This document shows, one piece after another, positions 49,843 through 58,340 of a stretch of DNA of 64,000 nt. Origin of the DNA: Streptomyces seoulensis (GTDB lineage: Bacteria > Actinomycetota > Actinomycetes > Streptomycetales > Streptomycetaceae). A program made the translations under genes and the position numbers. Position 1 is the first letter of the stretch. Each line of letters begins with the position of its first letter. The stretch lies in assembly GCA_013364255.1 (NCBI GenBank), contig CP054936.1, forward strand, positions 2,386,853 to 2,450,852. Direction: 5' to 3'. The notes beneath the pieces were generated by a model that saw only the letters and a list, made by a program, of their open reading frames with translations, was not told the DNA's origin and made no database searches.

Positions 49843-49902
49843 TCCGCGCGTCCGGGCGCCGGCGTCCCGTCCTCCTCCCCCACCGCCGCACGAGGAGCAT
49901 CC

Positions 49903-50181
49903 ATGCAGCAGGACAAGCAGCCCGACTACCACCCCGTGGTCTTCCGCGACCGCGCCGCCGGCTACGCGTTCCTGACCAGGTCCACCGCGGTCAGTGACCA
50001 GCGCATCGAGTGGGACGACGGTGAGACGTACCCGGTCGTGGACGTGGAGATCTCCTCGGAGAGCCACCCGTTCTACACCGGCAAGGCGCGAACGGTGGAC
50101 ACCGAGGGCCGCGTCGCCCGGTTCGAGCGCCGCTACGGCGGTGCGGCGGGACAGGGAACGGGCGGCGACGCGCCCGCCTGA
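49903..50181 (+). CDS. rpmE2: 50S ribosomal protein L31 type B
   Basis: A 92-residue type B L31, a component of the large ribosomal subunit. ATG at 49903 follows GAGGAG with a 6-base gap. The family runs [42 protein letters not shown] are present. The zinc-binding Cys motif of type A L31 is absent, so it is the zinc-independent form. In Streptomyces some zinc-free paralogues are Zur-controlled; no obvious Zur box was seen in the short upstream gap. A strong palindrome directly follows the stop. Confidence 0.95.
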   Translation: MQQDKQPDYHPVVFRDRAAGYAFLTRSTAVSDQRIEWDDGETYPVVDVEISSESHPFYTGKARTVDTEGRVARFERRYGGAAGQGTGGDAPA

Positions 50182-50182
50182 T

Positions 50183-50204
50183 CCGTCGCCCGCGCGGGCG
50201 ACGG
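50183..50204. terminator. Hairpin terminator after rpmE2
   Basis: A perfect 22-base palindrome with arms CCGTCGCCCGC and GCGGGCGACGG starts 2 bases after the rpmE2 stop codon and lies before the convergent membrane-protein gene. No T-tract follows. Confidence 0.7.
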
Positions 50205-50291
50205 CCGCCGGACCGGGCGCGGGGCGAGCGGAGGGGCGGGGCTCCTGGTGCGCCCGGCCCCGGCCTCCGCCCCGGCCGCCGGGCAGGAGCC

Positions 50292-51086
50292 TCAGATGAA
50301 GTTCAGCGCGGCCGCGCAGCCCACGCCGCCGAGCAGCATGAACACCGGCATCAGCACCTTCAGCTCGACCCAGCTGCCCGCCCGGAACCGCATGACCTTG
50401 GGCGGCCCGATGGGGTACCAGCGCTTGCGGCCCACCGGTATCGGCCACAGGATCGGGCAGCCGGACACGGTCAGCGCGTCCCCGATGTCGTGCACCAGCG
50501 CTCCGAGCACGATCGGCAGCCCCAGCCAGAGGTACTCCTGGCCCGGCGCCGTGAACAGCCAGGCCGAGCCCTTCCCGGGCTGGTCCAGGATGCCGGCGAG
50601 AATCCAGGCGCTGGTCGCGGCCAGCAGCCACACCAGGATGTCGCTGCTGGAGCCGCGGGCCGCCCGCCACAGCAGACCCTCGATGGCCAGCACCATGTGG
50701 GCGAAGAGGATCGCGAGCACCGCCCAGCGGCCGCCGGTGATCGCCGCGGCGGAGGCGCCCGCGCCGATCAGCACCGCCCACAGCCAGGTGTGCGTCAGGG
50801 TCCGGTGGCCGCCGGAGCGGCGCGGGTCGCCCTTCTTGCGCGTCGCCTTGTAGACGGCGTAGGACAGCTTGTCGACGATCTCGCAGAGCCATCGCGAGAC
50901 CGGCCCGAAGGCGCGCGAGATGGTGGCGGCCTTGTGGTCCAGGTCGGGGGCGAGCGCGGCGCCGGCGCAGATCAGCGCGCCGACCAGCAGGACCGGCCAG
51001 GGCATCGGATGCCCTGCCGCCGCGGTCGCGGCTCCGACGCCGAGCCAGGCCGCCGCGCCCGACAGTGAGTGTGCTGGTCCCATCAT
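50292..51086 (-). CDS. YdjM-like membrane-bound metal-dependent hydrolase
   Basis: A 264-residue multi-pass membrane protein of the LexA-regulated YdjM (DUF457) family. The first ATG of a pair (51084-51086) was preferred, about 8 bases after GGGAAG; a further in-frame upstream start lacks support. Signature metal-ligand motifs are visible: GPAHSLSGAA near the start, ALAPDLDHKA (about 46-55), GHRTLTHTWLW (about 92-102) and VHDIGDALTVSG (about 193-204). About six hydrophobic segments surround them. Enzymatic activity of the family is only predicted. It is convergent with rpmE2. Confidence 0.85.
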   Translation of the reverse strand: MMGPAHSLSGAAAWLGVGAATAAAGHPMPWPVLLVGALICAGAALAPDLDHKAATISRAFGPVSRWLCEIVDKLSYAVYKATRKKGDPRRSGGHRTLTHTWLWAVLIGAGASAAAITGGRWAVLAILFAHMVLAIEGLLWRAARGSSSDILVWLLAATSAWILAGILDQPGKGSAWLFTAPGQEYLWLGLPIVLGALVHDIGDALTVSGCPILWPIPVGRKRWYPIGPPKVMRFRAGSWVELKVLMPVFMLLGGVGCAAALNFI

Positions 51087-51231
51087 GGCCGCTTCCCGCC
51101 CCATTCCTCGTGCGCCGCCGTCCAGTTGGCCCGGCGCGCTGATCCCGCGTCGGCGACACAGCGTAGCGGCCGTGATCTTGGCTTAGGCATCCGATTCCCG
51201 CCCGGGCCGCGCGGCCAGGCAAGATGGGGGC

Positions 51232-53745
51232 GTGACCCTCATCGACCAGCTGCCGCCGACCGCCGATCCCGACGCCCTGTACGAAGCCTTCGAGACGTGG
51301 GCGCAGGAGCGGGGCCTCACGCTCTACCCCCACCAGGAGGAGGCGCTGATCGAGGCGGTCTCCGGGGCGAACGTGATCGTGTCCACACCCACCGGCTCCG
51401 GCAAGAGCATGATCGCCGCCGGTGCGCACTTCGCCGCCCTGGCCCGTGACGAGGTCACCTTCTACACGGCGCCGATCAAGGCGCTGGTGTCGGAGAAGTT
51501 CTTCGAGCTGTGCAAGCTGTTCGGCACCGAGAACGTCGGCATGCTCACCGGCGACGCCTCCGTGAACGCCGACGCGCCGGTGATCTGCTGCACCGCCGAG
51601 GTGCTGGCCTCGATCGCGCTGCGCGACGGCAAGCACGCCGATGTCGGCCAGGTCGTCATGGACGAGTTCCACTTCTACGCCGAGCCGGACCGCGGCTGGG
51701 CCTGGCAGATCCCGCTGCTGGAACTGCCGCAGGCGCAGTTCGTGCTGATGTCGGCGACGCTCGGTGACGTGTCCTTCTTCGAGAAGGACCTGACCCGTCG
51801 CACCGGCCGTCCGACCTCCGTGGTCCGCTCGGCGACCCGCCCGGTCCCGCTGTCCTACGAGTACCGGCGCACCCCGCTGACCGAGACGCTCACCGAGCTG
51901 CTGCAGACGCGGCAGGCGCCGGTGTACATCGTGCACTTCACCCAGGCCCAGGCCGTGGAGCGGGCCCAGGCGCTGATGAGCATCAACATGTGCTCGCGCG
52001 AGGAGAAGGAGCAGATCGCCGAGCTGATCGGCAACTTCCGCTTCACCACGAAGTTCGGCCAGAACCTCTCCCGCTACGTGCGGCACGGCATCGGCGTGCA
52101 CCACGCGGGGATGCTGCCCAAGTACCGGCGGCTGGTGGAGAAGCTGGCGCAGGCCGGTCTGCTGAAGGTGATCTGCGGTACGGACACGCTCGGCGTGGGG
52201 GTCAACGTCCCGATCCGCACGGTGCTGTTCACGGCGCTCACCAAGTACGACGGCAGCCGGGTGCGCACGCTGCGCGCCCGGGAGTTCCACCAGATCGCCG
52301 GCCGGGCCGGGCGGGCGGGCTTCGACACGGAGGGCTTCGTCGTCGCGCAGGCCCCCGAGCACGTCATCGAGAACGAGAAGGCGCTCGCCAAGGCGGGCGA
52401 CGACCCGAAGAAGCGGCGCAAGGTCGTCCGCAAGAAGGCGCCGGAGGGGTTCGTCGCCTGGTCGGACACCACCTTCGACAAGCTCATCGCCTCCGAGCCG
52501 GAGCCGCTGACCTCCCGCTTCCGGGTCACCCACACGATGCTGCTGTCGGTGATCGCCCGTCCGGGCAACGCCTTCGAGGCGATGCGGCACCTGCTGGAGG
52601 ACAATCACGAGCCGCGCAAGCAGCAGTTGCGGCACATCCGGCGGGCCATCGCCATCTACCGCTCGCTGCTGGACGGCGGCATCGTCGAGAAGCTCGACCA
52701 GCCGGACGCCGAGGGCCGCATCGTCCGGCTGACGGTCGACCTCCAGCAGGACTTCGCCCTCAACCAGCCGCTGTCGACGTTCGCGCTGGCCGCGTTCGAG
52801 CTGCTGGACCCGGAGTCGCCGTCCTACGCGCTGGACATGGTCTCCGTGGTGGAGTCCACGCTGGACGACCCGCGGCAGATCCTGGCCGCCCAGCAGAACA
52901 AGGCGCGCGGCGAGGCGGTGGCCGCGATGAAGGCGGACGGCGTCGAGTACGAGGAGCGCATGGAGCGCCTCCAGGACGTCACCTACCCCAAGCCGCTGGA
53001 GGAGTTGCTCTTCCACGCGTACAACACCTACCGCAAGAGCCATCCGTGGGTGGGCGACCATCCGCTGTCGCCGAAGTCCGTGATCCGGGACATGTACGAA
53101 CGGGCCCTCACCTTCACCGAGTTGGTCTCCCTCTACGAGCTGGCCCGCACCGAGGGCATCGTGCTGCGCTACCTGGCCGGCGCCTACAAGGCCCTGGAGC
53201 ACACCGTCCCGGACGACCTGAAGTCGGAGGACCTTCAGGACCTGATCGCCTGGCTCGGGGAGATGGTGCGCCAGGTCGACTCCAGTCTGCTGGACGAGTG
53301 GGAGCAGCTGGCCAACCCGGCGGAGATGACCGCCGAGGAGGCTCAGGAGAAGGCCGACCAGGTCAAACCGGTCACCGCCAACGCGCGCGCCTTCCGTGTC
53401 CTGGTCCGCAACGCCATGTTCCGCCGGGTCGAGCTGGCCGCCCTCGATCAGATGGCGGTGCTGGGCGAGATGGACGCCGAGTCCGGCTGGGACGCCGAGG
53501 CGTGGGGCGAGGCGATGGACGGGTACTGGGACGAGTACGACGACCTCGGCACCGGTCCCGACGCCCGCGGCCCCAAGCTGCTGGTGATCAAGGAGGAGCC
53601 GGAGCACGGGCTGTGGCGCGTGCGGCAGATCTTCGACGACCCGGACGACGACCACGACTGGGGCATCAGCGCGGAGGTCGATCTCGCCGCCTCCGACGCC
53701 GAGGGCCGCGCGATCGTCCGGGTGACCGCCGTCGGACAGCTGTGA
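51232..53745 (+). CDS. DEAD/DEAH-box helicase (Ski2-like, DUF3516 C-terminus)
   Basis: An 837-residue helicase. Walker A TPTGSGKS (52-59), motif II DEFH (about 144-147), SAT in LMSATLGD, and the motif VI run HQIAGRAGRAG (about 354-364) define a Ski2-like superfamily 2 enzyme. The C-terminal half (from about 460) is the DUF3516 domain found in actinobacterial members. RNA or DNA unwinding is expected; the precise role is unknown. GTG at 51232 has no convincing ribosome site; CAAGAT ends 6 bases before it, consistent with a leaderless message. The thioesterase gene follows after 19 bases. Confidence 0.92.
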   Translation: MTLIDQLPPTADPDALYEAFETWAQERGLTLYPHQEEALIEAVSGANVIVSTPTGSGKSMIAAGAHFAALARDEVTFYTAPIKALVSEKFFELCKLFGTENVGMLTGDASVNADAPVICCTAEVLASIALRDGKHADVGQVVMDEFHFYAEPDRGWAWQIPLLELPQAQFVLMSATLGDVSFFEKDLTRRTGRPTSVVRSATRPVPLSYEYRRTPLTETLTELLQTRQAPVYIVHFTQAQAVERAQALMSINMCSREEKEQIAELIGNFRFTTKFGQNLSRYVRHGIGVHHAGMLPKYRRLVEKLAQAGLLKVICGTDTLGVGVNVPIRTVLFTALTKYDGSRVRTLRAREFHQIAGRAGRAGFDTEGFVVAQAPEHVIENEKALAKAGDDPKKRRKVVRKKAPEGFVAWSDTTFDKLIASEPEPLTSRFRVTHTMLLSVIARPGNAFEAMRHLLEDNHEPRKQQLRHIRRAIAIYRSLLDGGIVEKLDQPDAEGRIVRLTVDLQQDFALNQPLSTFALAAFELLDPESPSYALDMVSVVESTLDDPRQILAAQQNKARGEAVAAMKADGVEYEERMERLQDVTYPKPLEELLFHAYNTYRKSHPWVGDHPLSPKSVIRDMYERALTFTELVSLYELARTEGIVLRYLAGAYKALEHTVPDDLKSEDLQDLIAWLGEMVRQVDSSLLDEWEQLANPAEMTAEEAQEKADQVKPVTANARAFRVLVRNAMFRRVELAALDQMAVLGEMDAESGWDAEAWGEAMDGYWDEYDDLGTGPDARGPKLLVIKEEPEHGLWRVRQIFDDPDDDHDWGISAEVDLAASDAEGRAIVRVTAVGQL

Positions 53746-53764
53746 GCACAGGAGAATCCCCCTC

Positions 53765-54631
53765 ATGACCAACCCGGCCGACAGCCTCGTCGACCTGCTG
53801 GACCTGGAACAGATCGAGGTCAATATCTTCCGCGGCCGCAGTCCGCAGGAGTCCCTGCAACGGGTCTTCGGCGGCCAGGTGGCCGGCCAGGCGCTGGTCG
53901 CCGCCGGGCGCACCACGGACGGCGGGCGCCCGGTGCACTCGCTGCACGCGTACTTCCTGCGTCCCGGCCGGCCCGGGGTGCCGATCGTGTACCAGGTCGA
54001 ACGGATACGGGACGGGCGGTCCTTCACGACCCGCCGGGTCACCGCGGTGCAGCAGGGCCGCACGATCTTCAATCTCACCGCCTCCTTCCACAAGCCTGAA
54101 CAGGGGGGTTTCGAGCACCAGCTGCCGCCGGCCCGCGAGGTCCCGGACCCGGAGTCCCTGCCGACGGTGGCGCAGGAGATCCAGGAGCATCTGGGCGCGC
54201 TGCCCGAGCAGTGGGAGCGCATGGCACGCCGCCAGCCCTTCGACATCCGGTACGCGGACCGGCTGCGCTGGACCGCCGAGGAGGTGCGGGACGCCGAGCC
54301 GCGCAGCGCGGTGTGGATGCGCGCGGTGGGTCCGCTGGGCGACGACCCGCTGGTGCACACCTGCGCGCTGACCTACGCCAGTGACATGACGCTGCTCGAC
54401 GCGGTGCGGCTGCCGGTCGAACCGCTGTGGGGGCCGCGGGGCTTCGACATGGCCTCGCTGGACCACGCCATGTGGTTCCACCGGCCCTTCCGCGCGGACG
54501 AGTGGTTCCTGTACGACCAGGAGTCCCCGATCGCGACGGGCGGCCGGGGCCTGGCCCGCGGCCGGATCTACGACACGCAGGGGCGTCTGCTGGTGTCGGT
54601 GGTCCAGGAGGGACTGTTCCGCTCCCTGTAG
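53765..54631 (+). CDS. tesB: Acyl-CoA thioesterase II
   Basis: A 288-residue double-hotdog enzyme that hydrolyses acyl-CoA to free acid and CoA. ATG at 53765 follows AGGAG by 11 bases. The N-terminal hotdog shows RVFGGQVAGQALVAA and LHAYFLRPG. The C-terminal one shows the catalytic Asp in SLDHAMWFHRPF (about 233), TGGRGLARGRIYD and the catalytic Gln in SVVQEGLFR near the end. Length and all motifs are typical. It sits 19 bases after the helicase gene and is likely co-transcribed. Confidence 0.95.
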   Translation: MTNPADSLVDLLDLEQIEVNIFRGRSPQESLQRVFGGQVAGQALVAAGRTTDGGRPVHSLHAYFLRPGRPGVPIVYQVERIRDGRSFTTRRVTAVQQGRTIFNLTASFHKPEQGGFEHQLPPAREVPDPESLPTVAQEIQEHLGALPEQWERMARRQPFDIRYADRLRWTAEEVRDAEPRSAVWMRAVGPLGDDPLVHTCALTYASDMTLLDAVRLPVEPLWGPRGFDMASLDHAMWFHRPFRADEWFLYDQESPIATGGRGLARGRIYDTQGRLLVSVVQEGLFRSL

Positions 54632-54674
54632 CCGCCCCTCCGGCAGCCGCACGCGTACCGGCCGCGGGCGCTGG

Positions 54675-55709
54675 TCACCGGCGTGCGGCGCCTCTGCGGA
54701 AGATCCGGCGCAGCAGGCCGTGCGACCGCCCGGGGGCGCCGGTCGGTCCGGCCGGTCCGGAGCCGTCGCACCGGTCGGGCCGCTGAGCGGGCCGGGCCGA
54801 ACCGGTCCCTGCGGCGGGGCGTGGGCGCGGGTGCGGTGCCCGCGGGCTGCGGTGGTCGCTGTGCCGAGGAGCCGGACGGGGCACCGGGCGGGGCGCCGGA
54901 TGGCAGGACCGGGCTTCGGCGACCGCTGCTGCCAGGTCCGCCCGGAGCCAGTCGATCTCGTCGGCGTCCTGCGCCGTCGTGATCCGCTCGGTGAGGTGGG
55001 CCGCGGACGATCCCGCCGCGCCGTGGGTTTCCGGACGGGGCCGGAAGCGGTTGAGCCACGCGCGTTCCCAGGGGTCCGTGACGATCTCGGAGAGGTCCGG
55101 CTGGTCCAGCAGTGAGGCCACCGCCGCGGCGCGCTCCCACGGGTCGTCGGCCTGGCGCAGCAGGAAGCCGAGGTGCCGGCCGCGCCAGTTGCGCGGGCGC
55201 AGGTCGAGGCCCGCGTCCAGCTGGTCGCGCAGCCTTTCGGGCAGCGGCTTGGTCAGCAGCTCGGCGTGCTCGGCGTCGGCCGCGAACTCCCGCAGCTCGT
55301 CGGCCAGATAGCGCCAGACCACCGCCTTGTACCGGTTGAGGTAGAAGCCGACGGGCACCACCAGACCCGAGCGGGCCAGCCGCGTGAACCTCGCCGCGGT
55401 CACCCGCATGATCTCCGCGCCGTCCTTGGTCCCCACGGCCGCGACCCGCTGCCGCAGCGCCTGCGGGAAGCCCTCCGAGGCCAGCAGGCGCTGGACCTCG
55501 GCTCGGGCGACGCGCCGGCCGCCACCGCCTTCGTCGGGCAGGGTACGGATGTGGCCGAGTTGGACGGCCAGATCGAACTCGTGCCGCTTCAGGCCGAGTT
55601 CGTGAGCCGCTCGCCCCTGAGCGAAGGGTGTTGCGCGGCGGGCGGCCGGGCCCGCCGTCGGCCTGATCTCGTCCATTGCCGTCTCGCGTGTGATGGTGTT
55701 GCCGGACAT
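54675..55709 (-). CDS. DUF6397 family protein
   Basis: A 344-residue soluble protein of a Streptomyces family of unknown function. The ATG at 55707-55709 gives MSGNTITRETAMDEI; codons upstream in frame belong to the spacer. The N-terminal third has HTH-like features (AHELGLKRHEFDLAVQLGHIRTLPDEG, VARAEVQRLLASEGF), which may bind DNA. The conserved middle contains RYLADELREFAAD, RGRHLGFLLRQADDPWERAAAVAS and DPWERAWLNRFRP. The last 90 residues are Pro/Arg-rich low complexity, ending GLLRRIFRRGAARR. A roadblock-domain gene precedes it on the same strand. Confidence 0.75.
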   Translation of the reverse strand: MSGNTITRETAMDEIRPTAGPAARRATPFAQGRAAHELGLKRHEFDLAVQLGHIRTLPDEGGGGRRVARAEVQRLLASEGFPQALRQRVAAVGTKDGAEIMRVTAARFTRLARSGLVVPVGFYLNRYKAVVWRYLADELREFAADAEHAELLTKPLPERLRDQLDAGLDLRPRNWRGRHLGFLLRQADDPWERAAAVASLLDQPDLSEIVTDPWERAWLNRFRPRPETHGAAGSSAAHLTERITTAQDADEIDWLRADLAAAVAEARSCHPAPRPVPRPAPRHSDHRSPRAPHPRPRPAAGTGSARPAQRPDRCDGSGPAGPTGAPGRSHGLLRRIFRRGAARR

Positions 55710-55832
55710 GTCCGTACCCCCGTGCGGTGGGTGGCTGCGCCGTCTGCGCTCACCTGCGAAAAACCGTAGCCGGTGCCGGAGATCTCCGCGCGAGCCTGTG
55801 GACAACTCCACGAGAGGCCGCGAACACGCAGG

Positions 55833-56246
55833 TCAGTAGCGTGCGGGCGGATCGTCGTCGGGTCTGCGGGCGTCGACGTCGAGGTGCTCGCCGACCCGGT
55901 TCACCAGCAGGGTCATCTCGTAGCCGATCTGGCCGATGTCGGCCTCGGCGCCGCTGAGGACGCACAGGCAGCTGCCCGCGCCCGCGGCCGTGACGAACAG
56001 CACCGCTTCGTCGAACTCGACCATCGTCTGCCGCACCGAGCCCGCACCGAAGTGGCGTCCGGAGCCTCTGGCCAGGCTGTGCAGCCCGGACGAGACGGCC
56101 GCGAGGTGTTCCGCGTCCTCGCGCCGCAGCCCCGTGCTCGCTCCGGTGACCAGTCCGTCGTTCGACAGGACCAGGGCGTGCCGTACGTGCTCCACCCGCT
56201 CGGTCAGGTCGTCGAGTAACCAGCCGAGTGTCTGCTTGTGCGCCAT
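55833..56246 (-). CDS. Roadblock/LC7 domain protein (CvnB/MglB-like), orphan
   Basis: A 137-residue single roadblock/LC7 domain. ATG at 56244-56246 gives MAHKQTLGWLLDDLTERVEHVRHALVL; GGGGAG lies about 10 bases upstream. The typical core (SNDGLVTGASTGLRREDAEHLAAVSSGLHSLARG, then TMVEFDEAVLFV) is present. In Streptomyces such proteins are usually part of conservons (CvnA sensor kinase, CvnC, CvnD GTPase). None of these partners is adjacent here; the next gene on the strand is DUF6397. It may act as a GTPase activator or scaffold encoded apart from its partner. Confidence 0.88.
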   Translation of the reverse strand: MAHKQTLGWLLDDLTERVEHVRHALVLSNDGLVTGASTGLRREDAEHLAAVSSGLHSLARGSGRHFGAGSVRQTMVEFDEAVLFVTAAGAGSCLCVLSGAEADIGQIGYEMTLLVNRVGEHLDVDARRPDDDPPARY

Positions 56247-56344
56247 GCCGCGGTCTCCCCCCGTGGGCGTCTCCCCCCGTGGCCCGGAGGAATCTCCCCG
56301 CCAGCCTTCCCCACCGCCGCCGTGGCGGCAAGCAAGATGGGCAC

Positions 56345-56773
56345 ATGGCACAGAACATGACCGATGAGGAATGGCGGACGTTCGTCTCGTCCGGTACGCG
56401 CACCGGCAAACTGTCGACCGTCCGGGCGGACGGTAGTCCGCACGTCGCGCCGATCTGGTTCCTGCTGGACGGGGACGACGTGGTGTTCAACACCGGCAAG
56501 GAGACGGTGAAGGGCCGGAATCTGGCGCGTGACGACCGGGTCGCCCTGTGTGTGGACGACGACCGGCCGCCGTTCAGCTTCGTGGTGTTGCAGGGGCGCG
56601 CCCGGCTGTCCGAGGACCTGGACGAGCTGCGCCACTGGGCCGGCCGGATCGGGGGGCGGTACATGGGCGAGGACCGCGCCGAGGAGTTCGGGACGCGCAA
56701 CGGCGTCCCGGGCGAGCTCCTGGTCCGGGTCACGGTCGACAAGGTGGTCGCGGTGCGGGACCTCGCGGACTGA
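56345..56773 (+). CDS. PPOX-class F420-dependent oxidoreductase
   Basis: A 142-residue split-barrel flavin/deazaflavin protein. ATG at 56345 follows CAAGAT by 6 bases and no ribosome site is evident, so it may be leaderless. Family runs: RTGKLSTVRADGSPHVAPIWFLLDGDDVVFNT, ARDDRVALCVDDDRPPFSFVVLQGRARL, and the C-terminal ELLVRVTVDKVVAVRDLAD. Relatives use F420 or FMN to reduce small molecules; the substrate is unknown. Its neighbour downstream is a methyltransferase (51-base gap). Confidence 0.88.
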   Translation: MAQNMTDEEWRTFVSSGTRTGKLSTVRADGSPHVAPIWFLLDGDDVVFNTGKETVKGRNLARDDRVALCVDDDRPPFSFVVLQGRARLSEDLDELRHWAGRIGGRYMGEDRAEEFGTRNGVPGELLVRVTVDKVVAVRDLAD

Positions 56774-56824
56774 GGCGGCCCGCGGACCACCGCGCGGTCC
56801 GCCGCGATGGGGGATCATGCGGAC

Positions 56825-57424
56825 ATGAGCGAGGATCACACCCACGTCCGTGAGTTCTTCACCGCGCGCGCCGCCGACTGGGACGGGAAGTTCCCGGACG
56901 ACGGCCCCGCCTACGCGGCGGCGGTCGCCGAACTCGGACTGCGCGAGGGCGACCGGGTGCTCGACGCGGGATGCGGCACCGGGCGCGCCCTGCCCGAGCT
57001 GCGTGCCGCCGTGGGCACCTCCGGCGTCGTCGTGGGCGTCGATCTCACCTGGGCCATGCTGGCCGCCGCCGTGCGGGCCGGCCGGGACCGGGACGGGCGG
57101 CTGCTGCTCGCCGATGTCGGCGCGCTGCCGCTCGGGTCCCGCTCCCTCGACGCCGTGTTCGCCGCCGGCCTCGTCGCGCACCTGCCCGATCCGGCCCGCG
57201 ATCTGCGGGAGTTGCGGCGGGTGGTGCGGCGCGGCGGCACGCTGGCGCTGTTCCACCCGATCGGCCGGGCGGCGCTCGCGGCGCGGCAGGGACGGCGGAT
57301 CACACCGGACGACCTGCGCGCGGAGTCCAACCTCCGCCCGCTGCTGGCCGGTTCCGGGTGGCGCATGACCTCGTACACCGACGAGGACGCCCGCTTCCTC
57401 GCGCTGGCGGTGCGCGAGGACTGA
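56825..57424 (+). CDS. Class I SAM-dependent methyltransferase
   Basis: A 199-residue methyltransferase. Motif I is VLDAGCGTGRALPEL (about 44-58), followed by VVGVDLTWAMLAAA (motif II region), LLLADVGALPLGSRSLDAVFAAGLVAHLPDP (motif III-IV) and LRRVVRRGGTLALFHP. This is the UbiE/Methyltransf_11 type. The target is unknown. GATCAT (56813-56818) stands 6 bases before the ATG, so the message may be leaderless. Confidence 0.9.
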   Translation: MSEDHTHVREFFTARAADWDGKFPDDGPAYAAAVAELGLREGDRVLDAGCGTGRALPELRAAVGTSGVVVGVDLTWAMLAAAVRAGRDRDGRLLLADVGALPLGSRSLDAVFAAGLVAHLPDPARDLRELRRVVRRGGTLALFHPIGRAALAARQGRRITPDDLRAESNLRPLLAGSGWRMTSYTDEDARFLALAVRED

Positions 57425-57458
57425 CACCGCTCGCCCCGCCCGCGCGAAGGGGGAGCGC

Positions 57459-58214
57459 TCAGAGGCTTCCGGCGACGGCCGCCGTGAACACGTCCGGGTT
57501 GTCGAACATGATGTTGTGACCGGCCCCGGGCACGGTCACCACACGGACTCCCGCCGCTTGGAGGCCGTCTCGATCCGGCAGTTCACCGCTGTGCTCGCCC
57601 AGCAGGTAGAGCCGGTCGACGGGGAGCTCCTCCAGGATGCGGCGCATCGTGGGGTCGGAGCCGCGCCGCAGGCCCACCGCGCTGCGGTGCAGGGCGCGCG
57701 GGTCGGTCAGGCGCATGGTCGCCGCCCACAGGGGGCCGACGCTGTGCAGCACGCGCGCGTAGCCGTCGTCGACGAACGCCTCCTCCTCGAAGGAGGCGAT
57801 GCCGCTGCTGCCCGCCGTGGGCGGCGGGGACGGGTCGAGATTGGCCTCCGCGAGGACCAGCCGGGAGACGAGGTCGGCTCTGCGGTGGGCCAGCACGATC
57901 GCGACGGCGCCGCCCATGCTGTGCCCGATCAGTTCACAACCGGACACCTCCGCGGCGTCCAGCGCCGCGGCCAGGGCGTCCGCGTGGTCCTCCAGGGTGT
58001 AGCCGAAGTGTGCGGGGCGGTCGCTGATGCCGTGGCCGGGCAGATCGACGAAGAGACTGCGCCGGCCCGCCAGTTCCGGACGGGCCGCGATATGCGCGTG
58101 GTACACGGAGGAGACCGAACCCAGTCCGTGCACATAGACCCGTGCGGGGTGCTCCCCGGGCACCTCCGTCCAGCGGATACGGCTGCCCCTGCTGTCGAAC
58201 TCGGTCTGTCTCAC
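57459..58214 (-). CDS. Alpha/beta-fold hydrolase
   Basis: A 251-residue serine hydrolase. GTG at 58212-58214 follows GAGGGAGG with a 5-base gap. Oxyanion region VYVHGLGSVSSVYHAHIA (27-44), DLPGHGISDRP, nucleophile elbow GHSMGG with Ser99, and the catalytic-His stretch PGAGHNIMFDNPD near residue 230 are all present. The substrate is not indicated. It is divergent from a PadR regulator with an ATACATCG-N4-CGATGTAT operator between them, so it is probably the target of that repressor. Confidence 0.9.
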   Translation of the reverse strand: MRQTEFDSRGSRIRWTEVPGEHPARVYVHGLGSVSSVYHAHIAARPELAGRRSLFVDLPGHGISDRPAHFGYTLEDHADALAAALDAAEVSGCELIGHSMGGAVAIVLAHRRADLVSRLVLAEANLDPSPPPTAGSSGIASFEEEAFVDDGYARVLHSVGPLWAATMRLTDPRALHRSAVGLRRGSDPTMRRILEELPVDRLYLLGEHSGELPDRDGLQAAGVRVVTVPGAGHNIMFDNPDVFTAAVAGSL

Positions 58215-58263
58215 ATCGCCCTCCCTCACGGTTCCGCCACCTCGATCGGCAGCACTCCAGAGG

Positions 58264-58283
58264 ATACATCGGATGCGATGTAT
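58264..58283. promoter_or_regulatory. PadR-type operator
   Basis: A perfect dyad ATACATCG-GATG-CGATGTAT sits in the spacer between the hydrolase and PadR genes. ATGTAT/ATACAT half-sites are typical of PadR targets. A second, weaker pair (GATACA at 58293-58298 and CGATGTA at 58308-58314) follows closer to the regulator. Confidence 0.7.
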
Positions 58284-58340
58284 TGCCTTCTCGATACACA
58301 AAGGAGCCGATGTACTTCGCTCATGCGAGAGAATGCGGGC

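Noticed and set aside
49843..49902. Zur box before rpmE2
   Set aside because: Some streptomycete zinc-free ribosomal genes have one, but this gap is GC-rich and shows no palindrome of that type.
46924..54360. Giant 2478-residue leftward open frame over the ABC, DUF5709, L31 and helicase genes
   Set aside because: High G+C produces long stop-free antisense frames; composition is non-protein-like and every segment is opposite a well-supported gene.
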